The notes: a model not told the origin generated them from the sequence alone. A DNA stretch of 5,419 nucleotides from an uncultured Lachnospiraceae bacterium (GCA_949935685.1 CATLGN010000142.1:1-5419); one strand, 5' to 3'; positions 1 through 5,419 are shown, counted from the stretch's first letter. Program-made: numbers and translations.

Positions 1-3
1 GAT

Positions 4-13
4 TCACCTCCTT
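4..13 (-). promoter_or_regulatory. Ribosome binding site of a downstream gene lying beyond the left edge
   Basis: Read on the minus strand this is AAGGAGGTGA, a nearly full complement of the 16S rRNA 3' end. It lies 15 nt after the secDF stop codon, and only three bases (ATC) follow before the window ends. The start codon of another minus-strand gene must therefore lie just outside. No terminator-like hairpin is seen between secDF and this site, so the operon probably continues. The identity of the next gene cannot be told. Confidence 0.75.
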
Positions 14-28
14 CTGCAAAACAGACTG

Positions 29-2188
29 TCAGCTCTGCGCCGCCTTTTTCCCGATTTTCGTGCGCATCACATACCAAAGCGCACCCGCCAGACAGATGGA
101 AGAATACGTACCACAGAGAATACCTGCCATCAGCGGCAGCGCAAACTCCCGAATCGATGTGACCCCCACGGCAAACAGCGCGCCCACCATAAAGAACGTT
201 GTCAGCGATGTAAAGATACTCCGCGAAAGCGTCTGTGTGATGCTCTTGTTTACCACTTCCGCCAGATCGGTCTTCTTCCCTGCCTGTCCCAGATTCTCCC
301 GGATTCTGTCAAAGATAACGATGGTGGCATTGATCGAATATCCCACGATCGTCAGCATGCAGGCGATAAACGTGCTGCCCACCGATACCTTTGCCGCCGC
401 GTAAAACGCCAGTACGACAAGGACGTCATGCAGCAGCGCCACAACCGCGCTGGCGGCAAAACGGATGTCCCGAAACCGCAGCCAGATATACAGCAACATA
501 CATACCGTGGCGATCAGCACCGCTATGATAGCATCACCCCGCATCTCGGAACTGATTGTGGAACTGATCGTTTCCGCCGTAATCTTTTCCGTATCCACGC
601 CAAACTGTGTGGAGAGCGCTTCATTGAGCGTCTCACGCTCCGCAACGGTCAGCGTCCGAGTCTTGATAATCACTTCCGTGCTGCCGCTGACCTTCTGCGC
701 CTGTACATTGCCGTCCCCGGTAATGCCTTCGATCACCGGTACAACCTGCGCGTCCAGTTCCTCAATACTCATGTCTTCGTTGAACACAATATTGGTGGAC
801 GTACCGCCCTTAAACTCCAGACTGTAATTCAAAACATCCCCTGTCGCGGAACGGTTCAGTCCCATACACACCCCGCCTGCGGCAATCACAAGCAGAGAAA
901 CGGCAAAAAATATCGCTTTTCTGGAAAGGAAATTCCATGTTTTCCGTTCCTTCCCCACACCGTAGAATTTTGCATCCTGTAATCCAAGCGCAAACAGCGC
1001 GTGCAGAATCATACGGGTGACAAAGAGCGCCGTAATCATGGACACGACAATACCCAGAGCCAGCGTCTGGGCAAATCCCCTGACACTGCCGCTCCCCTTG
1101 ATTCCCAGTACGAGCGCCGCCAGCAGCGTCGTCACATTGCCGTCGATAATCGCGGAAAGCGCTTTCTGGAAACCGATCTTCATCGAAGACTGCACCGTCT
1201 TCCCCGTCGCCAGTTCCTCCCGGATTCTGGCAAAGATAATCACATTGGCATCGACCGCCATACCGATCGAAAGGATGATACCCGCGATACCCGGCAGGGT
1301 AAGCGTGATGTCAAACGCATTCAGCAGAATGACCATCAGCCCCACATAAATTCCCAGAGCCAGCGATGCGGCAAAGCCGGGAACAAAATAAACGACAATC
1401 ATAAACAATACGACAAGGGCCATACCGATCGCGCCTGCCATCAGGCTGGTCCGAATGGCCTCGGAACCGAGCTGCGCCCCCACCACATTGGAACGGAGTT
1501 CTTCCAGTTCCAGCTTCAGGCCGCCGATACGGATTGTGGAGGCCAGTTTTTCCGCTTCCTCAAAACTTGCCATACCCGTAATCACCGCGGTGCCATCGTT
1601 GATCGGAACCTGCACCGACGGCGCGCTGACGATCATGCCGTCATAAATAATATAGATAATATCATGGTTCGGCGCCGCCAGTGCCGTGGCAACCGAAAAC
1701 TTTGTCGCCCCCTCTTCCTTCAGACGAAGCTGTACCACATATTCGCTGTTGCCCATGCGGTCCTGCTGCGTACCCGCCCGCGCATCGGCAATATCGCTGC
1801 CGTTCAACACCTCAGCGCCGTCGGACGACATAAAGTAAAGCGATCCCGGTTGTCCGAGTTCATTCAGAATGGCATTGGCATCCGACACGCCCGGTATCTC
1901 GATATTGATTCGGTTGGAACCCTCCTGATATACCTGTGCCTCCGTGCTGTACCCTTCCACACGTCGCTGCAGCTTGTAGATTGTGTCTTTCATATCATCT
2001 TCGGAAGGTTCTTCCTCCCCCACTACCTGATAGGTAATGCTCACACCGCCGGCCAGATCAAGCCCCTGCTTGATATTCCGCGCAGCGCCTTCTTTTGCCG
2101 TCCCGATACCATACACCGCCGTATAGGACAACAGCCCAAGCAAAAGCACGGTCACGAGCAGCGTAATGACTGCACTGTTCTTTTTCAT
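29..2188 (-). CDS. secDF: Protein translocase subunit SecDF (fused SecD-SecF)
   Basis: This is the accessory membrane subunit of the Sec secretion machinery. It uses the proton motive force to help pull preproteins out of SecYEG on the extracytoplasmic side. The 719-residue chain matches the length of single-chain SecDF proteins such as that of Bacillus. The SecD half has TM1 (about 6-28), an extracellular P1 region starting with GLDLAGG (42-48), and TM2-TM6 (about 248-400), with the TM4 signature GIAGIILSIGMAVDAN (300-315) carrying the expected D313. The SecF half has TM7 (about 424-443), LEFKGGT (457-463), and TM8-TM12 (about 552-706) with the signature GYSINATIVIFDRIREN (616-632). The usual Asp of the GYS(I/L)ND motif is Ala621 here, while the partner Arg (R656, in TLSR) is kept. 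The ATG start has AAAGGAG 8 nt upstream. The gene begins 15 nt after the maturase stop, so co-transcription and translational coupling are likely. Identification is secure; the effect of the Ala is unknown. Confidence 0.97.
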   Translation of the reverse strand: MKKNSAVITLLVTVLLLGLLSYTAVYGIGTAKEGAARNIKQGLDLAGGVSITYQVVGEEEPSEDDMKDTIYKLQRRVEGYSTEAQVYQEGSNRINIEIPGVSDANAILNELGQPGSLYFMSSDGAEVLNGSDIADARAGTQQDRMGNSEYVVQLRLKEEGATKFSVATALAAPNHDIIYIIYDGMIVSAPSVQVPINDGTAVITGMASFEEAEKLASTIRIGGLKLELEELRSNVVGAQLGSEAIRTSLMAGAIGMALVVLFMIVVYFVPGFAASLALGIYVGLMVILLNAFDITLTLPGIAGIILSIGMAVDANVIIFARIREELATGKTVQSSMKIGFQKALSAIIDGNVTTLLAALVLGIKGSGSVRGFAQTLALGIVVSMITALFVTRMILHALFALGLQDAKFYGVGKERKTWNFLSRKAIFFAVSLLVIAAGGVCMGLNRSATGDVLNYSLEFKGGTSTNIVFNEDMSIEELDAQVVPVIEGITGDGNVQAQKVSGSTEVIIKTRTLTVAERETLNEALSTQFGVDTEKITAETISSTISSEMRGDAIIAVLIATVCMLLYIWLRFRDIRFAASAVVALLHDVLVVLAFYAAAKVSVGSTFIACMLTIVGYSINATIVIFDRIRENLGQAGKKTDLAEVVNKSITQTLSRSIFTSLTTFFMVGALFAVGVTSIREFALPLMAGILCGTYSSICLAGALWYVMRTKIGKKAAQS

Positions 2189-2196
2189 CTTGTTTT

Positions 2197-2203
2197 CTCC
2201 TTT
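2197..2203 (-). promoter_or_regulatory. secDF ribosome binding site
   Basis: The minus strand reads AAAGGAG, 8 nt before the ATG of secDF. It begins immediately after the final bases of the maturase stop codon TAA (2204-2206). No room is left for a separate promoter between the two genes, which supports one transcript. Confidence 0.8.
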
Positions 2204-3595
2204 TTATTCGGCCGCATCCTCTCCGCCGGCTGCGGCCGCCTGTAACATAATGGCGCATTCAATCCGTTTTCGCTGGAGCTGACAGCCAATCTCATAAACG
2301 CTGTCGATGTCCCCGTGAAAATTCCAGGCGTTCGCCGCACAGCCGCCGCTGCAGTAAAATCTGGCAAAGCAGTCCCTGCAGGCCTCTTTGGCGTAGACAT
2401 TGCAGCGTTGAAAGCGGTCGCGGATTTCCGTATGCACGATGCCGTCGCGCACATTTCCCATCAAAAACGCCTCCTGCCCGACAAACTGATGACAGGGATA
2501 AAAATCCCCCCAGGGCGTCACCGCCAGATATTCCGTCCCGGAGCCGCAGCCCGAAAGCCGCTTGGCCACACACGGCCCGCCCGTCAGATCGATAGTAAAA
2601 TGGAAGAAGTTGATATGCTTTCCCGCCTTTTTCTGTTCCAACAGCAAGGCCGCCAGTCTGTCATATTCTTCCAGCAGCTTCGGCACATCTTCCTCCCGGA
2701 TCGCGTATGGCGCCGACGCCGGCGCCACGACCGGCTCCACCGAAATCTGATCGAATCCCAGATCAATCAGATGCATGACATCCTCCGCAAAATCAGGATT
2801 GTAGCGCGTAAACGTGCCGCGCACATAATAATCCTTCTCCCCGCGGCTGCGGGCAAATTTCTGAAACACGGGGACAATCCGCTCATAACTGCCCTGTCCG
2901 CCCCGGAACGGCCGCATCCGGTCATGCACTTCTTTTCTGCCGTCGATACTCAAGACGACATTGGCCATTTCCCGGTTCAGAAATTCCTGCACTTCGTCGT
3001 TCAAAAGAACGCCGTTTGTCGTCAGCGTAAAACGGAACTTTTTATGATACGGCTTTTCCAGACTTCTCCCATAGGCAACCAGTTCTTTTACCACCTGCCA
3101 GTTGAGCAGCGGCTCCCCGCCGAAAAAATCCACTTCCAGATTGACCCGGCTGCCCGAGTTTTTCACAAGGAAATCCAGCGCCGCCTTCCCCGTATCCAAA
3201 TCCATCAGTGCACGGCGGCCATGATATTCCCCTTCCTCCGCAAAGCAGTACTGACAGGCCAGATTACAGTCGTGGGCGATGTGCAGGCACAACGCCTTTA
3301 CGACCGTCTCCCGGTTCTGAAAATCGGAAATATAGTCCCGGTAAATATCTTCCGTAAACAGCATGCCCGCTTCGTGCAGTTCCAATATTTCCGATATGGC
3401 TTCCCGGTACGCTTCTTCCCGTCCGGCAGGCGCCTCTGCCAGCTCCGCAATCCGGTCCACATCCGCGCCATGTTCCGCCAGCGCCTTTTCCACCACCGGA
3501 ATCAGCTCATATGCCAGCTCGTCCACCACATGGACGCTTCCGCTGTTCACATCCAGAACGATATGGTATCCGTTGCTTTCGTATCTGTGAATCAC
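2204..3595 (-). CDS. scfB: SCIFF peptide maturase, radical SAM/SPASM enzyme (CteB-like)
   Basis: This cytoplasmic iron-sulfur enzyme is expected to modify the Cys-rich peptide encoded just upstream, forming thioether bonds between Cys thiols and acceptor residues (sactipeptide/ranthipeptide chemistry). The 463-residue protein has an N-terminal peptide-recognition region (about 1-90, with NGYHIVLDVNSGSVHVVDE at 8-26, typical of this maturase family). Then comes the radical SAM cluster motif C110-x3-C114-x2-C117, GGEP at 159-162 and TTNG at 192-195. The C-terminal SPASM domain shows C350-x12-G363-x4-C368, then C406-x2-C409-x5-C415-x3-C419 and C438, enough for two auxiliary 4Fe-4S clusters. C342 and C398 are further cysteines nearby. 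The start is GTG, chosen because AAGGAAGG (3601-3608) lies 5 nt upstream and the family N-terminus begins there; the next in-frame Met is residue 78. The C-terminus ends in an Ala/Gly-rich tail. The exact crosslink pattern made here is inferred from homologues. Confidence 0.96.
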   Translation of the reverse strand: MIHRYESNGYHIVLDVNSGSVHVVDELAYELIPVVEKALAEHGADVDRIAELAEAPAGREEAYREAISEILELHEAGMLFTEDIYRDYISDFQNRETVVKALCLHIAHDCNLACQYCFAEEGEYHGRRALMDLDTGKAALDFLVKNSGSRVNLEVDFFGGEPLLNWQVVKELVAYGRSLEKPYHKKFRFTLTTNGVLLNDEVQEFLNREMANVVLSIDGRKEVHDRMRPFRGGQGSYERIVPVFQKFARSRGEKDYYVRGTFTRYNPDFAEDVMHLIDLGFDQISVEPVVAPASAPYAIREEDVPKLLEEYDRLAALLLEQKKAGKHINFFHFTIDLTGGPCVAKRLSGCGSGTEYLAVTPWGDFYPCHQFVGQEAFLMGNVRDGIVHTEIRDRFQRCNVYAKEACRDCFARFYCSGGCAANAWNFHGDIDSVYEIGCQLQRKRIECAIMLQAAAAGGEDAAE

Positions 3596-3600
3596 TTTTT

Positions 3601-3608
3601 CCTTCCTT
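3601..3608 (-). promoter_or_regulatory. Maturase ribosome binding site deciding a GTG start
   Basis: The minus strand reads AAGGAAGG, followed by five A residues and then GTG. This spacing fixes the start at the GTG codon (3595-3593). With a GTG start and a purine-rich but non-consensus site, translation may be weaker than that of the SCIFF gene, which has ATG and a good AAGGAG. Confidence 0.7.
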
Positions 3609-3683
3609 TCCTGTCCGCCTCAGGCCACGGCAGCCGAAAAACGGGATGTCGGCGGTCTCTCCCCGATACCGGGCAACGTAATA

Positions 3684-3709
3684 TAAGCAGCGACGCAAAT
3701 CGCTGCTTA
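3684..3709 (-). terminator. Hairpin between SCIFF and maturase genes, possible partial terminator or attenuator
   Basis: A perfect 10-bp inverted repeat, TAAGCAGCGA and TCGCTGCTTA, is separated by a 6-nt loop (3694-3699). It lies in the 167-nt untranslated gap between the precursor and maturase genes. On the minus strand the stem is followed by TATTACGTT, which is only moderately U-rich. It is therefore either a leaky terminator or an RNA stability/processing element. The sequence shows the dyad; the regulatory role is inferred. No protein-coding gene with a ribosome binding site is seen in the rest of the gap. Confidence 0.5.
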
Positions 3710-3762
3710 CCCGTTCTCTGTTTCCCGCATCTGCTGCCGGTCAATGCTCTCTGTCCGCCTTC

Positions 3763-3909
3763 TTACTTTTTAGCTCTCTCGCATCTCTGATTTCCTACCG
3801 TGCAGGACGTCTTACATGCCGACTGACAGGATGTCTGGCACTCGCCGCATCCGCCCTTTTTCATGGATTCCTGCAAATTTCCTGTGCCCAGTGTTTTAAT
3901 ATGCTTCAT
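3763..3909 (-). CDS. scfA: SCIFF ranthipeptide precursor (six cysteines in forty-five residues)
   Basis: This 48-residue peptide is the substrate of the adjacent radical SAM maturase. It starts MKHIKTLGTGNLQESMKKGG (1-20), the leader-like part, and continues with a core holding six cysteines at 21, 24, 28, 32, 36 and 43. The core includes CGECQTSCQSACKTSCTVGN (21-40) and the peptide ends in a short basic tail (ERAKK). This pattern is diagnostic of the SCIFF family, nearly universal in Clostridia. In the characterised C. thermocellum homologue CteA, the enzyme CteB joins Cys32 to Thr37; both residues are present here at the same positions. There is no signal peptide. Gly19-Gly20 sits directly before the first Cys and could mark the leader/core junction, but the preceding residues do not fit a classical double-glycine leader. 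The ATG is preceded by AAGGAG with 8-nt spacing. SCIFF peptides have been linked to quorum-type signalling in solventogenic clostridia; the role here is not shown by the sequence. Confidence 0.97.
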   Translation of the reverse strand: MKHIKTLGTGNLQESMKKGGCGECQTSCQSACKTSCTVGNQRCERAKK

Positions 3910-3917
3910 CTTATATA

Positions 3918-3923
3918 CTCCTT
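3918..3923 (-). promoter_or_regulatory. SCIFF gene ribosome binding site
   Basis: The minus strand reads AAGGAG, 8 nt before the ATG of the SCIFF precursor. It is a strong site in an A/U-rich single-stranded context (TTTAAGGAGTATATAAG), directly after the foot of the 5'-UTR hairpin. Confidence 0.8.
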
Positions 3924-3927
3924 AAAG

Positions 3928-3958
3928 CCCGTATCCGCATACGCCATATGCGGACGGG
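3928..3958 (-). promoter_or_regulatory. 5'-UTR hairpin upstream of the SCIFF gene
   Basis: The two arms pair as CCGCATA with TATGCGG (7 bp, loop of 5 nt at 3942-3946), extended after a 2-nt bulge (3933-3934) by CCCGT with ACGGG (5 bp). The 12-bp stem occupies about half of the predicted 60-nt leader and ends 4 nt before the ribosome binding site. No U-run follows it, so it is not a typical terminator of the upstream membrane-protein gene. It could stabilise the short, presumably abundant SCIFF mRNA or bind a regulator. The structure is seen; the function is inferred. Confidence 0.5.
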
Positions 3959-3977
3959 AACTGCATTTTCGTACAAG

Positions 3978-4006
3978 AGTATAGCATACATGCCGGAAAA
4001 GGTCAA
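3978..4006 (-). promoter_or_regulatory. Sigma-A promoter for the SCIFF operon
   Basis: On the minus strand, TTGACC (4006-4001) and TATACT (3983-3978) are separated by exactly 17 bp, matching the -35 and -10 consensus at 5 of 6 positions each. Transcription would start near 3971 and give a leader of about 60 nt. The -35 box lies 5 bp after the stop codon of the upstream membrane-protein gene, so the SCIFF gene has its own promoter whether or not readthrough from upstream occurs. Confidence 0.75.
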
Positions 4007-4011
4007 TACTG

Positions 4012-4392
4012 CTATCCGAGCATGCCTCCGAGCATACCGCTTCCGGCACAGATCAAAAACACGGTGACAAGATTACCCGAGATACCCGCCGCACCCTGCT
4101 CGATTACAAGTGATACACAGAGCAAAATCGTAAAATACAAAACCCCCGCCAGAAGTCCCCAGAGGAACTTCCTGCTCCCCATCTTTCTACCGGAGACAAA
4201 ACCGGCGAAAAGCGAGGCCGCTATGTAGATAAAAATAATGGCAACCGACACCGTTTTTTCCGTCAGTCCGAACCGATACAGAAAGAGCGCCAGAAACAGC
4301 AGCAGACCGACGGTCAGAATATACGAAAACAAAAGACATTTCAGATAAAAAATCACACACGAATTGCGGTTACTCCTCGGCGAAGCTTTCAT
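4012..4392 (-). CDS. Small four-helix membrane protein, TIGR04086/DUF3792-like
   Basis: This 126-residue, strongly hydrophobic protein has no known biochemical function. Four membrane helices can be seen at about 14-40, 46-67, 76-98 and 106-125. A short basic N-terminus (KASPRSNRN) and a basic loop GRKMGSRK (68-75) between helices 2 and 3 suggest both ends face the cytoplasm. Glycine-rich stretches occur in helix 4 (CAGSGMLGGMLG, 115-126). Size, helix pattern and position directly upstream of the SCIFF gene fit the TIGR04086 family of clostridial membrane proteins; I recall that family as often neighbouring SCIFF, but cannot search here. The ATG start has AAGGGGGTG (4406-4398) 5 nt upstream. 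No clear terminator follows it, so some readthrough into the SCIFF gene is likely. The family assignment is moderately sure; a role in SCIFF export, sensing or immunity would be speculation. Confidence 0.82.
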   Translation of the reverse strand: MKASPRSNRNSCVIFYLKCLLFSYILTVGLLLFLALFLYRFGLTEKTVSVAIIFIYIAASLFAGFVSGRKMGSRKFLWGLLAGVLYFTILLCVSLVIEQGAAGISGNLVTVFLICAGSGMLGGMLG

Positions 4393-4397
4393 GGATA

Positions 4398-4406
4398 CAC
4401 CCCCTT
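4398..4406 (-). promoter_or_regulatory. Ribosome binding site of the small membrane protein
   Basis: The minus strand reads AAGGGGGTG, ending 5 nt before the ATG at 4392. It supports this ATG as the start. The surrounding 113-bp divergent intergenic region (4393-4505) otherwise holds the plus-strand promoter and a 12-bp GC-rich dyad (4422-4433). Confidence 0.65.
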
Positions 4407-4440
4407 ACTATAATATGTGTATGCCGTCCGGCACCCAATC

Positions 4441-4469
4441 TTGACAATCTCTTTCGTATTTTATATGAT
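4441..4469 (+). promoter_or_regulatory. Sigma-A promoter for the CNNM/CBS protein gene
   Basis: TTGACA (4441-4446) is a perfect -35 box, and TATGAT (4464-4469) matches the -10 consensus at 5 of 6 positions after a 17-bp A/T-rich spacer. Transcription would begin near 4476, about 30 nt before the TTG start codon. This is the best promoter in the window and indicates constitutive-type expression, with no obvious operator overlapping it. Confidence 0.8.
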
Positions 4470-4489
4470 AAATCAACAGGATTTTGAGC

Positions 4490-4498
4490 AGGGGAGGT
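4490..4498 (+). promoter_or_regulatory. Ribosome binding site deciding a TTG start
   Basis: AGGGGAGGT contains GGAGG (4493-4497), which lies 8 nt before the TTG codon at 4506. The first in-frame ATG (4524) would be 26 nt away, too far for normal initiation. This site is why the TTG start is preferred. Confidence 0.75.
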
Positions 4499-4505
4499 CA
4501 TTGAC

Positions 4506-5419
4506 TTGCACACGGAAAATATCATGGGATTTATCATACTGTTTCTTTTGCTGCTGCTTTCCGCTTTTTTTTCTTCCGCGGAGACGGCGCTCACCACGGT
4601 AAACAGAGTGCGTATCCGCACGCTGATCGAAGAGGGCAATAAGCGGGCGGTAGTCGTACAGGACATACTGAATCATTACAGTAAGATGCTCAGCACCATA
4701 CTGGTCGGCAACAACATCGTCAATATTTCCGCGTCCTCTCTGGCCACGACGCTCGCCCTCCACATCTGGGGCAGTTATGCGGTCGGCATTATGACCGGCG
4801 CGCTGACGCTCTTTGTCCTTCTGTTCGGCGAAATTACCCCCAAGACATGGGCCATGTACAATGCGGAAAAAATCGCTCTCTCCTACGCGCGCATCATTCA
4901 TCTGTTGATGCTGATTTTTACGCCTGTCATCCTAGTTATTGATAAGCTGGCAAACGGCGTTATGCTGCTCCTCCATATCAATACCGCGGGCAAAAAAAAT
5001 CCTATGACAGAGCGCGATCTGAAGACCTATGTCGATGTCGGCCATGAAGACGGCGCCATCGAAACGGAAGAACGGGAGATGATCTACAACGTATTTGATT
5101 TCAGCGATTCGGACGCCAAGGACATTATGATTCCGAAAATCGACATCACGATGGTTGACATCAACGCCTCCTATCATGAACTGCTCGGCGTTTTCCGGGA
5201 ATCAATGTACACGAGAATCCCCGTCTATGAAGACGATACCGACAATGTCGTGGGCATTGTCAATATCAAAGACTTTCTCTTTGTTCCCAACAAAAAAATG
5301 TTCCGCATACAGGACATTCTGCGGGAAGCCTACTACACATATGAATATAAAAAGACAGCCGATCTGATGATGGAAATGCGGAAATCCGCCATCAGCGTGG
5401 CGTTTGTGCTCAATGAATA
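4506..5419 (+). CDS. CNNM/CBS-domain membrane protein (CorC/HlyC, 'hemolysin-like'), 3' end outside the window
   Basis: This is an integral membrane protein of the CNNM/CorC family, whose characterised members carry out Mg2+ efflux; the old label 'hemolysin' is probably misleading. The visible 304 residues begin with the transmembrane CNNM (DUF21) domain: helices at about 5-22, 62-86, 92-109 and 122-157. Family signatures are LSAFFSSAETAL (18-29), LVGNNIVN (67-74) and GEITPK (108-113). Equivalent polar patches line the ion site in known structures. A linker with MTERDL (167-172) and E-rich EDGAIETEEREM (181-192) leads into paired CBS domains: MIPKIDITMV (208-217) and TRIPVYEDDTDNVVGIVNIKDFL (236-258), then the start of the second. 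The right edge cuts the gene within the second CBS domain at VLNE, so the rest of that domain and the usual C-terminal CorC domain are not visible. The TTG start is chosen from the ribosome binding site; the alternative is ATG at 4524. It is divergent from the SCIFF cluster and probably unrelated to it. Confidence 0.93.
   Translation, partial: MHTENIMGFIILFLLLLLSAFFSSAETALTTVNRVRIRTLIEEGNKRAVVVQDILNHYSKMLSTILVGNNIVNISASSLATTLALHIWGSYAVGIMTGALTLFVLLFGEITPKTWAMYNAEKIALSYARIIHLLMLIFTPVILVIDKLANGVMLLLHINTAGKKNPMTERDLKTYVDVGHEDGAIETEEREMIYNVFDFSDSDAKDIMIPKIDITMVDINASYHELLGVFRESMYTRIPVYEDDTDNVVGIVNIKDFLFVPNKKMFRIQDILREAYYTYEYKKTADLMMEMRKSAISVAFVLNE

Noticed and set aside
1001..2245. Long plus-strand open frame (414 codons) antisense to secDF
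   Set aside because: Its product is rich in His, Arg, Gln and Asn without domains or membrane pattern, as expected from reading a well-supported minus-strand gene on its opposite strand. It has no recognisable homology and conflicts with secDF.
2705..2727. GC-rich near-palindrome made of GGCGCC units inside the maturase gene
   Set aside because: It encodes the APASAP stretch (residues 291-296), and the symmetry follows from Ala and Pro codons. No regulatory role is supported.
3507..3698. Short minus-strand open frame overlapping the start of the maturase gene
   Set aside because: It overlaps the maturase coding region in another frame, has no ribosome binding site at its start, which falls within the intergenic hairpin, and has no recognisable features.
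2315..3790. Long plus-strand open frame (491 codons) antisense to the maturase and the SCIFF gene
   Set aside because: It spans two secure minus-strand genes and the gap between them, and its product has no recognisable domain. It is a by-product of base composition.
3759..3909. SCIFF peptide as a classical double-glycine-leader bacteriocin
   Set aside because: Gly19-Gly20 precedes the core, but the hydrophobic and acidic positions of a class II bacteriocin leader are absent, and no C39-peptidase transporter is encoded nearby.
4410..4438. Minus-strand promoter TTGGGT-17-TATTAT for the small membrane protein, with a GC-rich dyad (4422-4433) in its spacer
   Set aside because: The -35 box matches at only 3 of 6 positions, and the start point would fall inside the ribosome binding site. 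The dyad is only 5 bp per arm. The real promoter of this gene is not identified.

Overview
The window looks like chromosomal DNA from a Clostridia-class Firmicute with fairly high GC for the group, most likely a Lachnospiraceae-like gut or anaerobic lineage. The grounds are strong AGGAG/GGAGG ribosome binding sites, sigma-A promoters with 17-bp spacers, a single-chain SecDF, and above all a SCIFF (six cysteines in forty-five residues) precursor with its dedicated radical SAM maturase, which is a hallmark of Clostridia. The genus is not determinable from what is visible.

Layout: four genes lie on the minus strand, in transcription order from right to left: a 126-residue four-helix membrane protein of the TIGR04086/DUF3792 type (4392 to 4012), the 48-residue SCIFF ranthipeptide precursor (3909 to 3763), the radical SAM/SPASM SCIFF maturase (3595 to 2204) and a fused SecD-SecF translocase subunit (2188 to 29). 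A consensus-like ribosome binding site after secDF (4-13) shows that at least one more co-directional gene follows just beyond the left edge. On the plus strand, diverging from the membrane-protein gene, is the N-terminal 304 residues of a CNNM/CBS-domain (CorC/HlyC, 'hemolysin-like') membrane protein, cut by the right edge.

How they work together: the maturase is expected to bind the SCIFF leader through its N-terminal recognition domain and install Cys-to-Thr type thioether(s) in the Cys-rich core. The core here keeps a Cys at position 32 and a Thr at position 37, the pair crosslinked in the characterised Clostridium thermocellum homologue. The precursor has its own strong promoter (TTGACC-17-TATACT), a stable 5'-UTR hairpin just ahead of its ribosome binding site, and a hairpin in the 167-nt gap before the maturase gene that could keep precursor expression above enzyme expression. 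The maturase stop and secDF start are only 15 nt apart, so secDF is probably co-transcribed. Whether the peptide is exported, and whether SecDF or the small membrane protein has any part in that, is open. No dedicated peptidase or ABC exporter is visible.

The most notable oddities are an Ala in place of the usual transmembrane Asp in the SecF half of SecDF, the RNA structures flanking the SCIFF gene, and a near-identical 23-bp direct repeat inside secDF that comes from its SecD/SecF internal paralogy. No insertion sequence, CRISPR array, tRNA or rRNA is seen. No gene-free stretch exceeds about 170 bases.
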